Of a stretch of 64,000 nt of DNA, positions 37,833 to 45,357 are shown piece by piece (within the stretch, counting starts at the first letter, position 1; every line of letters begins with the position of its first letter). Location: NCBI GenBank assembly GCA_016466735.1, contig JAAOED010000001.1, positions 1 through 64,000 of the forward strand, written 5' to 3'. The position numbers and the translations under genes are program-made. Source of the stretch: Weissella confusa. Lineage in GTDB: Bacteria; Bacillota; Bacilli; Lactobacillales; Lactobacillaceae. A model generated the notes under the pieces. It did not search any database and was not told the DNA's origin. It saw nothing but the letters and a program-made list of their open reading frames with translations.

Positions 37833-38588
37833 ATGTTTAAGTATTATTTCACTTATGAACCATCGATCCCAACGGGCATTGGGTTTGGACAATTTTCATT
37901 GACCCATGGCACAATGCTTTTGCTAATGGCGGGCTTGATTTATTATCTTGTGCGTTATTATAGTGCATCAACTGATAATCGTCGTCGCCACGTACGCTGG
38001 GGGATTGCGATTGCCATTTGGACGATGGAATTATTTAAGGATTGCTATTTGGCTGTGACTGGCCAATGGGAACCGAGCTTGTTGCCGCTACATTTATGTG
38101 GCTTTGGGTTGATGATGATTGCGGTGGATGCTATCCATCCCAACAAAACGACCCGCGAAATTTTGTATAGTTTAACGATTTGGGGTGCCTTTGCGGCTGA
38201 AATTTTCCCAGATTGGGCGTACTATCCAATTATGAATCAATGGGCGTTGCAAAGTTTCTTGATTCACGCATTGTTGATTGCTTACCCAATGATGCTGATG
38301 GTCAGTGGCGAAATGGTGCCAAACTGGCGTGTGTTGTGGCGCCCAGTATTATTCCTGGTGGTTGTCGTGCCGTTTGTCATTTGGGTAAACGGACACTTGG
38401 GAACGAACTTCTTCTTCCTAAACGTCGCAGCGCCAGGATCGCCATTAGAGCCTTTGCAGCAAGCGTTTGGACATGGCGGCTTGTATATTACCGTAGTACT
38501 GTCTCTTTTGGCGTTGTTATGGGTCATCATGTACACACCATGGGAAATTGCCAAGCGTCGTAAAGCAGCGGTTGCTGTCACAATGTAA
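37833..38588 (+). CDS. TIGR02206/YwaF-family integral membrane protein
   Basis: A 251-residue protein with six to seven membrane segments, of the YwaF family (TIGR02206) whose function is not known. Characteristic points are an early FSLTHGTMLLL, LPLHLCGFGLMMIAVDA in the third segment region, and WALQSFLIHALLIAYPMML. The start is ATG 37833 after AGGGGAA. It stands between the divergent RNase H gene and a converging PTS permease gene, so it is monocistronic. Confidence 0.82.
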   Translation: MFKYYFTYEPSIPTGIGFGQFSLTHGTMLLLMAGLIYYLVRYYSASTDNRRRHVRWGIAIAIWTMELFKDCYLAVTGQWEPSLLPLHLCGFGLMMIAVDAIHPNKTTREILYSLTIWGAFAAEIFPDWAYYPIMNQWALQSFLIHALLIAYPMMLMVSGEMVPNWRVLWRPVLFLVVVVPFVIWVNGHLGTNFFFLNVAAPGSPLEPLQQAFGHGGLYITVVLSLLALLWVIMYTPWEIAKRRKAAVAVTM

Positions 38589-38597
38589 TCTGATATG

Positions 38598-38632
38598 AAA
38601 AAACGGTAGAACATGAGGTCCTACCGTTTTTG
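38598..38632. terminator. Shared bidirectional terminator
   Basis: A 10-bp stem (38600-38609 with 38621-38630) with A and T tracts between two converging genes. Confidence 0.82.
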
Positions 38633-38635
38633 TGT

Positions 38636-39697
38636 CTACAATGGGATTTTTAAATCACGTTCAGGCTGAATGAGGCTGGTTTTCTTAACGAAAATAAGAT
38701 TCATCAGCCAAGCTGAGATAACAGGAGCAATGATGTATGAACCAAGCAGTCTTAGCCAAATATAGGGGCCGTCAGAGGCTTGCAAGGCGGTTAGGGGGCC
38801 GATTAGACCGGATGCCCCAAAACCGGCTGAAAAGGGCGTTCCTTTAATTGATAGGAGTGTTGCGACACCACCGGCTATTCCAGCGGCAATCATGACTGGA
38901 ATAAATAGCAACGGCTTACGCAACATGTTAGCCATTTGAATTTTTGGAGAGCCGATAACGTGAGCGATTGTGCCACCAATTGGGTTTACCGAAGCGCTCA
39001 TCCAGGCTAATGTCAGCGCACCAGCAACAATACCAGCATTTGCTGCACCAGATCCGACGCCACTAATGCCAAGAGCAGTCGCGATACCGACTGATGAAAT
39101 AGGTGAGACAATCAAGGCTGCAAACGCCAGCCCGAGGAATATCCCCATCGGTAAAGGTGAAAGATGGGTTGCCACCGCAACGACATTACCAATCGCATTT
39201 TGGATTCGAATCATCCAAGGCAGGGTCGCCAAGCCGATACCACCGCCAATCAACAAGGTGATGGTTGGTAAGAAGATAATTTTTAATTGACCAAGGCGAG
39301 GCTCCAATACCAACACCAATAATGCCGAAATAAAAGTAACCAGCATAATATTTAGGATTGCACCAGTTCCGGCGAGAGTATAGGTGTTATTCGGATTGAT
39401 CGTCACAACCCCGGCCGAAACAACACTCGCTAGACCGATTGACGCGGAAGCCAACGTACTAAGTCGAAGGAAATAACCGACGGCAAACGCGGCAATGATG
39501 GGCAACATGCTTTGTGAAACATTCGTCATCATAGTGATGAGGCGAACCCAAGGATGTTGGCCGAAAAGGAGTAAGACCTGGCTCGTTAAAGCAGGGGGTA
39601 ACAGAGCGATGATAATGCCGAGGCTATTACCATTTAAGACGTTCAATGTGAAATCTTGCCAATTACGGCGCGGTGATACAAGCGTTTCAGGGTGCAT
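38636..39697 (-). CDS. PTS-type sugar permease IIC protein (PfoR-like, PTS_EIIC_2)
   Basis: A 353-residue protein with about 9 hydrophobic segments, of the COG3641/PfoR-like EIIC family. Segments include GNSLGIIIALLPPALTSQVL near the N-terminus and glycine-rich stretches at 100-130, 200-235 and 280-305. No EIIA or EIIB domain is fused or encoded nearby, as is usual for this family. Whether it does PTS transport is unproven and its substrate is unknown. AGGAGAAG precedes the ATG at 39697. Confidence 0.8.
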   Translation of the reverse strand: MHPETLVSPRRNWQDFTLNVLNGNSLGIIIALLPPALTSQVLLLFGQHPWVRLITMMTNVSQSMLPIIAAFAVGYFLRLSTLASASIGLASVVSAGVVTINPNNTYTLAGTGAILNIMLVTFISALLVLVLEPRLGQLKIIFLPTITLLIGGGIGLATLPWMIRIQNAIGNVVAVATHLSPLPMGIFLGLAFAALIVSPISSVGIATALGISGVGSGAANAGIVAGALTLAWMSASVNPIGGTIAHVIGSPKIQMANMLRKPLLFIPVMIAAGIAGGVATLLSIKGTPFSAGFGASGLIGPLTALQASDGPYIWLRLLGSYIIAPVISAWLMNLIFVKKTSLIQPERDLKIPL

Positions 39698-39739
39698 CGT
39701 TGGCTTCTCCTATATAAGTATGATGGGCGCGAAAAAATT

Positions 39740-39771
39740 AAAACGCCGATTTGAAAGAACAAATCGGCGTT
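39740..39771 (-). terminator. Terminator after the YczE-type gene
   Basis: An 11-bp perfect stem (39742-39752 with 39761-39771) lies past the stop of the minus-strand YczE-like gene and before the PTS-type gene. Confidence 0.75.
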
Positions 39772-39814
39772 GATTTGTTGATACTAATCATACGGACAAA
39801 CCGGTTAGTGTCAA

Positions 39815-40495
39815 CTAGTTATTTAACTTTAATTTGTGGTCTAAGTGGCAAAAAACAATTTTATCGGCATAACCGATGACGACTCCTTGGAAAAAGAATG
39901 AGACCAAGGTTCCGATGTTAACTGCTACAAGGTTACCAGTGAAGGTCCAAACAGCCATTGAGATGACCATTGGGATGGCGAAATTAACGATTTGCGCGAC
40001 GCCAGCATTCCCCTTGAAGAACATGAAACGGGTTAGGTTTGTTAAGTCGTCTAGGGGATGCAAAATAAATTGCAAGCGTTGAGTAATTGAAACCCCACAA
40101 CCGACTGAAACGATGGCAATCAAATCAATCAACAAGCGGGTGGGCATTGGTAAATCACCAATACCTTGTGCAGTGAAGAATGATGAAACAAAGCCGATGA
40201 TGACACTAAACGTCAAGACGAATAGCAAATTACCAATCACACGTGGCCAATCAATACTCTTCAATAGAATGCAGCTGAGAATCGCGGCGATAAGTCCGTA
40301 TGCAAACAAAAACACACTGATTGATAGGCCAGTTGCATTGGCCAAATTGGCTGCAGATGCCGTCCAGGGCGCGGATCCCATATTGGTGGCAACTGTTAAG
40401 CCGTTACCGACAGCGTTAAAGAGCAATCCGGCAATAAAATAAAGTCCTGTTTCACGACTGCTTAAATTGCGCAGCTGTCCGTTTTCGTTATACAT
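39815..40495 (-). CDS. YczE/YyaS/YitT-family membrane protein
   Basis: A 226-residue integral membrane protein with five to six segments. The typical start is YFIAGLLFNAVGNGLTVATNMGSAPW (shown here as positions 18-43). The GxxxTxxTxxGxxPW-like region matches the YczE family of unknown function. The second ATG (40495) was chosen because GAGGTGA then has a 7-base spacing; the first ATG would sit directly on it. Monocistronic between its hairpin and the divergent DUF805 gene. Confidence 0.78.
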   Translation of the reverse strand: MYNENGQLRNLSSRETGLYFIAGLLFNAVGNGLTVATNMGSAPWTASAANLANATGLSISVFLFAYGLIAAILSCILLKSIDWPRVIGNLLFVLTFSVIIGFVSSFFTAQGIGDLPMPTRLLIDLIAIVSVGCGVSITQRLQFILHPLDDLTNLTRFMFFKGNAGVAQIVNFAIPMVISMAVWTFTGNLVAVNIGTLVSFFFQGVVIGYADKIVFCHLDHKLKLNN

Positions 40496-40634
40496 CGTCA
40501 TTCACCTCTGTTTTCATTCTAACAGTATGCTTTAACGAATAAAATAACTGTCAGGCCTTTTTGAATGGTTTATTAATGATGATATGTTACAATGTTGTTA
40601 CAAATGAAAGGGTTATTATTAGGAGGACTTAATT

Positions 40635-40967
40635 ATGGGTGCTTATGGGGCTTTTTGGCGTAACTATTTTAATTTTTCAGGACGCTCAACACGACTAGAG
40701 TTTTGGGTGCCATATATTCTAAATGTCATTATTTTATTTGTCCTAGCTTTGCTAGCTGGACCACAAAGCAGTCATTGGTGGACGGCACCGTTTGGAATCG
40801 CAACTTTTGTATTTGGACTGTTGATTATCATTCCGATGTACGCCTTAATTGTGCGACGCGTGCGCGACACAGGTGTTAAGCATGTGGTTGTCTGGGGTGT
40901 GCTAGGTATCATTTTCAACATCGTTGCGTTCGTTTTTGGTTTCATTCCAACAAATCAATTTAAGTAA
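40635..40967 (+). CDS. DUF805 membrane protein
   Basis: A 110-residue protein with three hydrophobic segments and the DUF805 pattern: FSGRSTRLEFWVPYIL near residues 15-30 and ALIVRRVRDTG near 74-84. The family is common and its function unproven. AGGAGGACTT precedes the ATG. It is followed by PurR-type boxes and a weak hairpin. Confidence 0.88.
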   Translation: MGAYGAFWRNYFNFSGRSTRLEFWVPYILNVIILFVLALLAGPQSSHWWTAPFGIATFVFGLLIIIPMYALIVRRVRDTGVKHVVVWGVLGIIFNIVAFVFGFIPTNQFK

Positions 40968-40971
40968 CGTG

Positions 40972-41005
40972 AATGTTCGGAAAAATCAATGTAATGTTCG
41001 TGTTT
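40972..41005 (-). promoter_or_regulatory. Two PurR-box-like elements upstream of the purine permease
   Basis: On the minus strand, TTTTCCGAACATT (40984-40972) differs from the PurBox AWWWCCGAACWWT by one base. A second CGAACATT element lies at 41005-40993. They sit about 75-100 bases upstream of the probable -10 of the permease gene (GACAAT at 41073-41078). The lactococcal PurR activator binds at about that distance. Confidence 0.5.
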
Positions 41006-41029
41006 AGAGGTCGTTTCCGGCCTCTTTTT
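41006..41029 (+). terminator. Short terminator after DUF805 gene
   Basis: An 8-bp stem including one G-U pair, followed by TTTTTA. It may end the DUF805 transcript. Confidence 0.6.
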
Positions 41030-41129
41030 ATTTATTGTTTGCAAAACCTTTGTGTTAATCGTTTTAATGTGCGACAATAGTTAAGTTGTTTTTAGAAAAG
41101 TGAATACATTTTATAAGGAGTTTTGCTTC

Positions 41130-42437
41130 ATGTTTGAACGCTACTTCAAGTTGTCTGAACTTGGGACGACGATGCGCACGGAATTTTTGGCCGGTGCGAC
41201 AACGTTCGTTTCAATGGCCTACATTCTCTTCGTTAACCCATCTGTTTTGGGCGCTGCGGGGATGGATAAAGGGGCCGTGTTCACGGCAACTGGATTAATC
41301 GCAGCGATTGCAACCATCTTTATGGGTGCCGTTGCACGTTATCCTTTCGCCATTGCACCGGGACTTGGTGTGAACGCCTTCTTTGCTTACAGTGTGGTAA
41401 TCGGAATGGGCGTTAAATGGCAAACGGCATTGGCAGGCGTATTCGTCGCCGGTGTCATCTTCTGGATTTTGACAGTTCTCCGCATTCGCGAAACGATTAT
41501 CAACGCCATTCCAGCTGATTTGAAGGCTGCCATTGCGGGTGGTATCGGTTTGTTTATTGCCATGATCGGATTGGTCGACGGTGGGATTGTCGCGGCCAAC
41601 AAGTCAACGATTATTGGTTGGGGTGATTGGAGCAATCCACAAGTGATGCTAACGATTTTTGGTGTCTTGGTCAGCTTTGCGTTGTTCGCGCGTAAGATTC
41701 CAGGCGCTATCTTCATTGGTATCGTGATTACGTCAATTGTTGGTTTGGTGACAGGTTTGATTCCTGCGCCATCTGGCATTGTAGCTGGTGTGCCAAGTTT
41801 GGCACCGACGTTTGGACAAGCTATCTTCGGATTGCACGATGTCTTTACGATGCAGATGATTCCAGTTATCCTAACGTTCTTGCTCGTGGCATTCTTTGAC
41901 ACGGCTGGTTCATTGGTCGGAATCGCTCGCTCTGGTGGGTTCTTGGTTAACAACGAATTGCCACGTGCGGGTAAGGCGTTGATGGCTGACTCAATTGGAA
42001 TGTTGGGTGGTGCTTTGTTGGGAACGTCACCTACAACGGCGTTCGTTGAATCATCAACTGGAATTGCCGTTGGTGGTCGTTCGGGAATGACATCAGTGTT
42101 TACAGGATTCTTCTTCTTGTTGGCATTGTTCTTCTCACCATTGTTGGTTGTTGTAACGTCTCACGTGACGGCGCCAGCTTTGATTGTAGTTGGTGTGTTG
42201 ATGGCTGGAAATCTTGCTGCTGTTAACTGGGAAGATTTCCCAATTGCTGCTGCGTCATTCTTGACGGTTATTGGTATGCCATTGGCTTACTCAATTTCAG
42301 ATGGAATTGCCATTGGGTTTATCGTGTACCCATTCTTGATGATCGTAACTGGTCGTGGGAAGAAGGTGCATCCAATTATGTATGCACTAGCAGTTGTCTT
42401 TATCGGCTTCGTTTACGTGCTACAAACTAATCACTAA
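41130..42437 (+). CDS. NCS2-family purine (guanine/hypoxanthine) permease
   Basis: A 435-residue, 12-14-segment purine importer of the AzgA/PbuG branch. Motifs: RTEFLAGATTFVSMAYILFV near 15-34, APGLGVNAFFAY near 73-84, the family's FDTAGSLVG near 250-258 and GTSPTTAFVESSTGIAVGGR near 292-311. The start is ATG 41130 behind AAGGAG, not the in-frame codon 30 bases upstream. The PurR-like boxes upstream fit a purine salvage role. It ends at a strong bidirectional terminator. Confidence 0.92.
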   Translation: MFERYFKLSELGTTMRTEFLAGATTFVSMAYILFVNPSVLGAAGMDKGAVFTATGLIAAIATIFMGAVARYPFAIAPGLGVNAFFAYSVVIGMGVKWQTALAGVFVAGVIFWILTVLRIRETIINAIPADLKAAIAGGIGLFIAMIGLVDGGIVAANKSTIIGWGDWSNPQVMLTIFGVLVSFALFARKIPGAIFIGIVITSIVGLVTGLIPAPSGIVAGVPSLAPTFGQAIFGLHDVFTMQMIPVILTFLLVAFFDTAGSLVGIARSGGFLVNNELPRAGKALMADSIGMLGGALLGTSPTTAFVESSTGIAVGGRSGMTSVFTGFFFLLALFFSPLLVVVTSHVTAPALIVVGVLMAGNLAAVNWEDFPIAAASFLTVIGMPLAYSISDGIAIGFIVYPFLMIVTGRGKKVHPIMYALAVVFIGFVYVLQTNH

Positions 42438-42443
42438 TAACAC

Positions 42444-42459
42444 TGTTTCATGTGAAACA
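42444..42459. promoter_or_regulatory. parS-like site, one mismatch
   Basis: TGTTTCATGTGAAACA differs from the ParB consensus by one central base. It lies between the purine permease gene stop and its terminator. Confidence 0.6.
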
Positions 42460-42460
42460 A

Positions 42461-42501
42461 AAATGGGCAGGGCTACCAATTTTGGTATCCCTGCCCATTT
42501 G
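42461..42501. terminator. Shared bidirectional terminator
   Basis: A nearly perfect 18-bp stem (42461-42478 with 42483-42500) between the converging purine permease and flavin reductase genes. Confidence 0.9.
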
Positions 42502-42503
42502 TT

Positions 42504-43040
42504 TTAGTGAGATTCGACGCATGCCTTAAAGTTTGGCATGACCGTATCCAACCAGGCGATTGTGCTTTCATCAGTGACGTCATCTGAGCCACTCAACTTT
42601 TGGTGGCCGGCACCAACTAGCGTATCATTACCCATCAAAACGGGTGATTGTAAGGCGAACAAAATATCGCGTAAGTGCATTTGCGCATAAACCGTTCCTA
42701 AAAATCCAGGTGTGGTACCCATGATTAATGATGGCTTGCTGATCATAACCTTGTCGACACGTGACAACCAGTCGATGGCGTTTTTTAGGACACCTGGAAT
42801 TGAGTGGTTGTATTCTGGTGTCAGCCAGATAACACCGTCAGCCTCTTTGACAGCTTGCTTGAATGCAACAACTTCTTGTGAAGGTGTTAGTTCATCATCT
42901 ACACTGTAAAATGGCAAGTTATTGATAGAAAGAACGTCAATAGATAGGTCGTCAGAACCATAACGCTTGGCCAAAAAGTTAGCCAAGACACGGTTTAATG
43001 AGTTCTTGCTGTTACTACCAACGATTGCAACGTATTTCAT
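42504..43040 (-). CDS. NADPH-dependent FMN reductase family protein
   Basis: A 178-residue flavodoxin-fold oxidoreductase. The FMN-phosphate-binding GSNSKNSLNR is at about 8-17 and the family's LTPEYNHSIPGVLKNAIDWL at 73-92. It would reduce FMN, quinones or azo/nitro compounds with NAD(P)H. AGGAG precedes the ATG. It is divergent from the marR gene at 43193 and shares its intergenic region, so it may belong to the same regulon, though the MarR operator lies nearer marR. Confidence 0.88.
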   Translation of the reverse strand: MKYVAIVGSNSKNSLNRVLANFLAKRYGSDDLSIDVLSINNLPFYSVDDELTPSQEVVAFKQAVKEADGVIWLTPEYNHSIPGVLKNAIDWLSRVDKVMISKPSLIMGTTPGFLGTVYAQMHLRDILFALQSPVLMGNDTLVGAGHQKLSGSDDVTDESTIAWLDTVMPNFKACVESH

Positions 43041-43133
43041 AAATCTGTTCTCCTACGTTAAATTGAAAAATACTGTCTTCAAGTTTACAGCAGGAATGAT
43101 GAAAACCAAAATGATAGCCATTATTCTGTGGGC

Positions 43134-43167
43134 GTTTGTTGATATGGAAACAAAACCCGCATATAAT
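43134..43167 (+). promoter_or_regulatory. marR promoter overlapped by its probable operator
   Basis: TTGATA (43139-43144) and TATAAT (43162-43167) are 17 bp apart. An imperfect inverted repeat with arms TTTGTT and AACAAA (43135-43154) covers the -35 element. The same arms and centre recur twice upstream of the MFS gene, so this is the likely site of MarR autorepression. Confidence 0.75.
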
Positions 43168-43192
43168 GAATTTGGTATAGGAGGGTTTTGCT

Positions 43193-43654
43193 ATGGACCA
43201 ACAACGCGTTTTCATTCAGAGTTATATGTCATTAATGAGTAAGTTAGTCGGCTTGAATCAATCGCAAATGAGCGAAAAGCTTGCTGATTATCGTCACCCG
43301 GAAGTGGAGACGGTCGAGTTCATTGCGAATCATCCGGACGATGCGAACGTCACAAAGTTGGCGGAATATTCTGATATGACACGTGGTGCAATCACGAAGA
43401 TTACGAACAAAATGATTGAAAAAGGGCTAGTCACTGATTATAAGAAGCCTGAAAACAAAAAGGAACGTTATTTTACACTGACCGACAAGGGGCACAAAGT
43501 GAATGAGATTCACGAATCACTGAATAACGAGTTTTTTAATCGGGACAAGCCGGTGTTCGATTCAGTGAGTTCAGCAGACCTTGAACGGATGATTGCGTTC
43601 GCCCAAACTTACAGCCAATATTTGGATGCTGAAATTGCAAAAACAAAAGAATAA
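43193..43654 (+). CDS. MarR-family transcriptional repressor
   Basis: A 153-residue winged-helix regulator. The HTH core NVTKLAEYSDMTRGAITKIT is at about 53-72, and the wing with the DxR-like KKERYFTLTDKG at about 88-100. MarR proteins typically repress nearby efflux genes and release DNA on binding an aromatic ligand. The operator repeats upstream of this gene and of the MFS pump immediately downstream make that pump the obvious target. AGGAGG precedes the ATG. Confidence 0.9.
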   Translation: MDQQRVFIQSYMSLMSKLVGLNQSQMSEKLADYRHPEVETVEFIANHPDDANVTKLAEYSDMTRGAITKITNKMIEKGLVTDYKKPENKKERYFTLTDKGHKVNEIHESLNNEFFNRDKPVFDSVSSADLERMIAFAQTYSQYLDAEIAKTKE

Positions 43655-43659
43655 ACATG

Positions 43660-43696
43660 AAACTGCAACTGGTTTTAAACTGGTTGCAGTTTTTTA
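43660..43696 (+). terminator. Terminator after marR
   Basis: A 13-bp stem around GTTTTAAAC followed by a T run. It means that the MFS gene needs its own promoter. Confidence 0.85.
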
Positions 43697-43705
43697 ATCT
43701 CTTCG

Positions 43706-43765
43706 TTTTGTTGACAAGGAAACAAAATGAGTTTAATATCTATTTTTGTTGACAAGGAAACAAAA
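43706..43765 (+). promoter_or_regulatory. Tandem MarR operators and promoter of the MFS efflux gene
   Basis: Two copies of the same element (43706-43727 and 43744-43765), each with arms TTTTGTT and AACAAAA around GACAAGGA. TTGACA lies inside each copy (43711-43716; 43749-43754). For the first, TAATAT follows at 43734-43739 with 17-bp spacing. The centre-to-centre distance is 38 bp. The marR promoter holds a third, slightly diverged copy. Confidence 0.8.
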
Positions 43766-43824
43766 AAGAAAATCCGAATAAATCGGTGCTTCTTATTCAT
43801 AACAATTAAACGAGGTTTATTTAC

Positions 43825-45237
43825 ATGTTTCATTCAAAGACGATGCAAGCCGAACCGCTACCTGCTAATTTAGTTAGCATTGCATGGTTGCTAGTTCTTG
43901 GTGCGATGGCACCTATGCTGGATTCAACGATGGTGAATATCGCTGTTAATCAATTACAAATCGATTTAGGTACCAGTTTGGCGTTGATTCAATGGGCCGT
44001 TACTGGCTTTATTTTGGCGATGGGAGCTGCCGTGCCATTTTCAAGTTGGCTGGTCGATCACTTTTCTGGCAAGTTGGTCTATTTCTGGTCAGAAATCGCA
44101 TTTGGCGTTGCGTCACTGCTAGCTGGGCTATCAGGGAATGTTGAAATGCTAATTGTCCTACGCATTGTGCAAGGCTTTGCTGCTGGTATGATTATGCCAG
44201 TTATGTTCACACTGTTAGTTGATCTATTTGGTGGTGACAAAATGGGGCGTGTGATGTCAATTATCGGTGTACCTATGACATTAGGTCCGATGGCCGGACC
44301 AATTATTGGTGGATTGATTATCCAATTGATTTCATGGCGCTGGATTTTCTTCATTAACGTACCGGTTGTGTTACTATCAGCCTTGATGCTATATAAGAAG
44401 GTGCCAGCGATTGCACCTAAAAATCCAACCGCCACGTTCGATGGTGTTGGTGTTGGGCTGTTGGTCACACTGTCAGTAACGTTTGTTTATGGTACGGTGC
44501 AAGCCAGTACGAAGGGATCGTTTAACAATCATCTAACGGTTGGCTTCGGTGCGATTACAGTCGTTATTTTAATCGGGTACCTAGTGTACGCTTGGCGTTA
44601 TCCAAATAAGGCAGTGTTGCCACTTCGTCTTTTCAAGCACCGCAATTTTTCAGGTGCCATGCTAGGTAACCTACTAGCCGGCTTTATCACTAGTGGACCA
44701 ATGATTTTGTTGCCACTCTTTTTCCAGGATGTTCGTGGCGAAAGCGTCATTATGGCCGCGGTATCACTCATTCCACAGAGTGTCGGCATGCTAGTTTCAC
44801 GTGGAACAATTGGTAAGTTGATTGATACGTTTGGTGCTCGCTGGGTTGTCATTATGGGTACAGTACTTACTATTATTAGTACGTTGCCGTTTGTATTTTT
44901 TGATGCCCAGACGGCCTACTGGTTAATCGCTGTTGTGATGTTTGTTCGCGGTGTCGGTGGTGCAGCGGTAAAATCAGCCATTCAAGCCGATGCATATGTT
45001 GGCATCGAACGTTCTGATTCCGGTAAGGCATCATTGGGGTCTAATTTGTTTCAACAAGTTGGCTCAGCTTTCGGTTCAGCCGTCCTAGCCACGTTGGTTG
45101 CCGGTTTTGTAAGCACACATCATATTGTTCAAACATCTCAATTGTTGGGTGCATACCAATATGCATTTGCTTGGGGCACGGTCTTTGTTATTTTGATGTT
45201 TGTCCCAGCGTTTATGCTAACTAATAAAATTAAGTAA
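43825..45237 (+). CDS. MDR-type MFS transporter, DHA2 (EmrB/QacA) family
   Basis: A 470-residue, 14-segment drug:proton antiporter. DHA2 motifs are visible: LDSTMVNIAVNQL in the first segment (about 33-45), then ALIQWAVTGFILAMGAAVP. RIVQGFAAGMIMPVMFTLL and motif C-like GPMAGPIIGGLI near 155-166 are also present. It is under the tandem MarR-type operators. GAGG precedes the ATG. The substrate range is unknown. A one-mismatch parS site lies in the coding region. Confidence 0.92.
   Translation: MFHSKTMQAEPLPANLVSIAWLLVLGAMAPMLDSTMVNIAVNQLQIDLGTSLALIQWAVTGFILAMGAAVPFSSWLVDHFSGKLVYFWSEIAFGVASLLAGLSGNVEMLIVLRIVQGFAAGMIMPVMFTLLVDLFGGDKMGRVMSIIGVPMTLGPMAGPIIGGLIIQLISWRWIFFINVPVVLLSALMLYKKVPAIAPKNPTATFDGVGVGLLVTLSVTFVYGTVQASTKGSFNNHLTVGFGAITVVILIGYLVYAWRYPNKAVLPLRLFKHRNFSGAMLGNLLAGFITSGPMILLPLFFQDVRGESVIMAAVSLIPQSVGMLVSRGTIGKLIDTFGARWVVIMGTVLTIISTLPFVFFDAQTAYWLIAVVMFVRGVGGAAVKSAIQADAYVGIERSDSGKASLGSNLFQQVGSAFGSAVLATLVAGFVSTHHIVQTSQLLGAYQYAFAWGTVFVILMFVPAFMLTNKIK
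44793..44808 (-). promoter_or_regulatory. parS-like site, one mismatch
   Basis: On the minus strand TGTTCCACGTGAAACT, one terminal base off the ParB consensus. It lies inside the MFS transporter gene. Confidence 0.6.
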
Positions 45238-45249
45238 TTTTACTCCACA

Positions 45250-45281
45250 AAACTGTTCGCGTTCGCGTGAGCAGTTTTTAA
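45250..45281 (+). terminator. Terminator after the MFS gene
   Basis: AACTGTTCGCG pairs imperfectly with CGTGAGCAGTT, followed by T residues. Confidence 0.65.
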
Positions 45282-45357
45282 TTTAGGAGTATTAAATGAC
45301 ATTCAATGTAAGAGGTTGTATATTTAGTAAATAACGATTTTTTAGGGTGAAAAAATT

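Noticed and set aside
40446-40461. Further parS-like site
   Set aside because: Only the left half (TGTTTCACG) matches; the right arm is unrelated.
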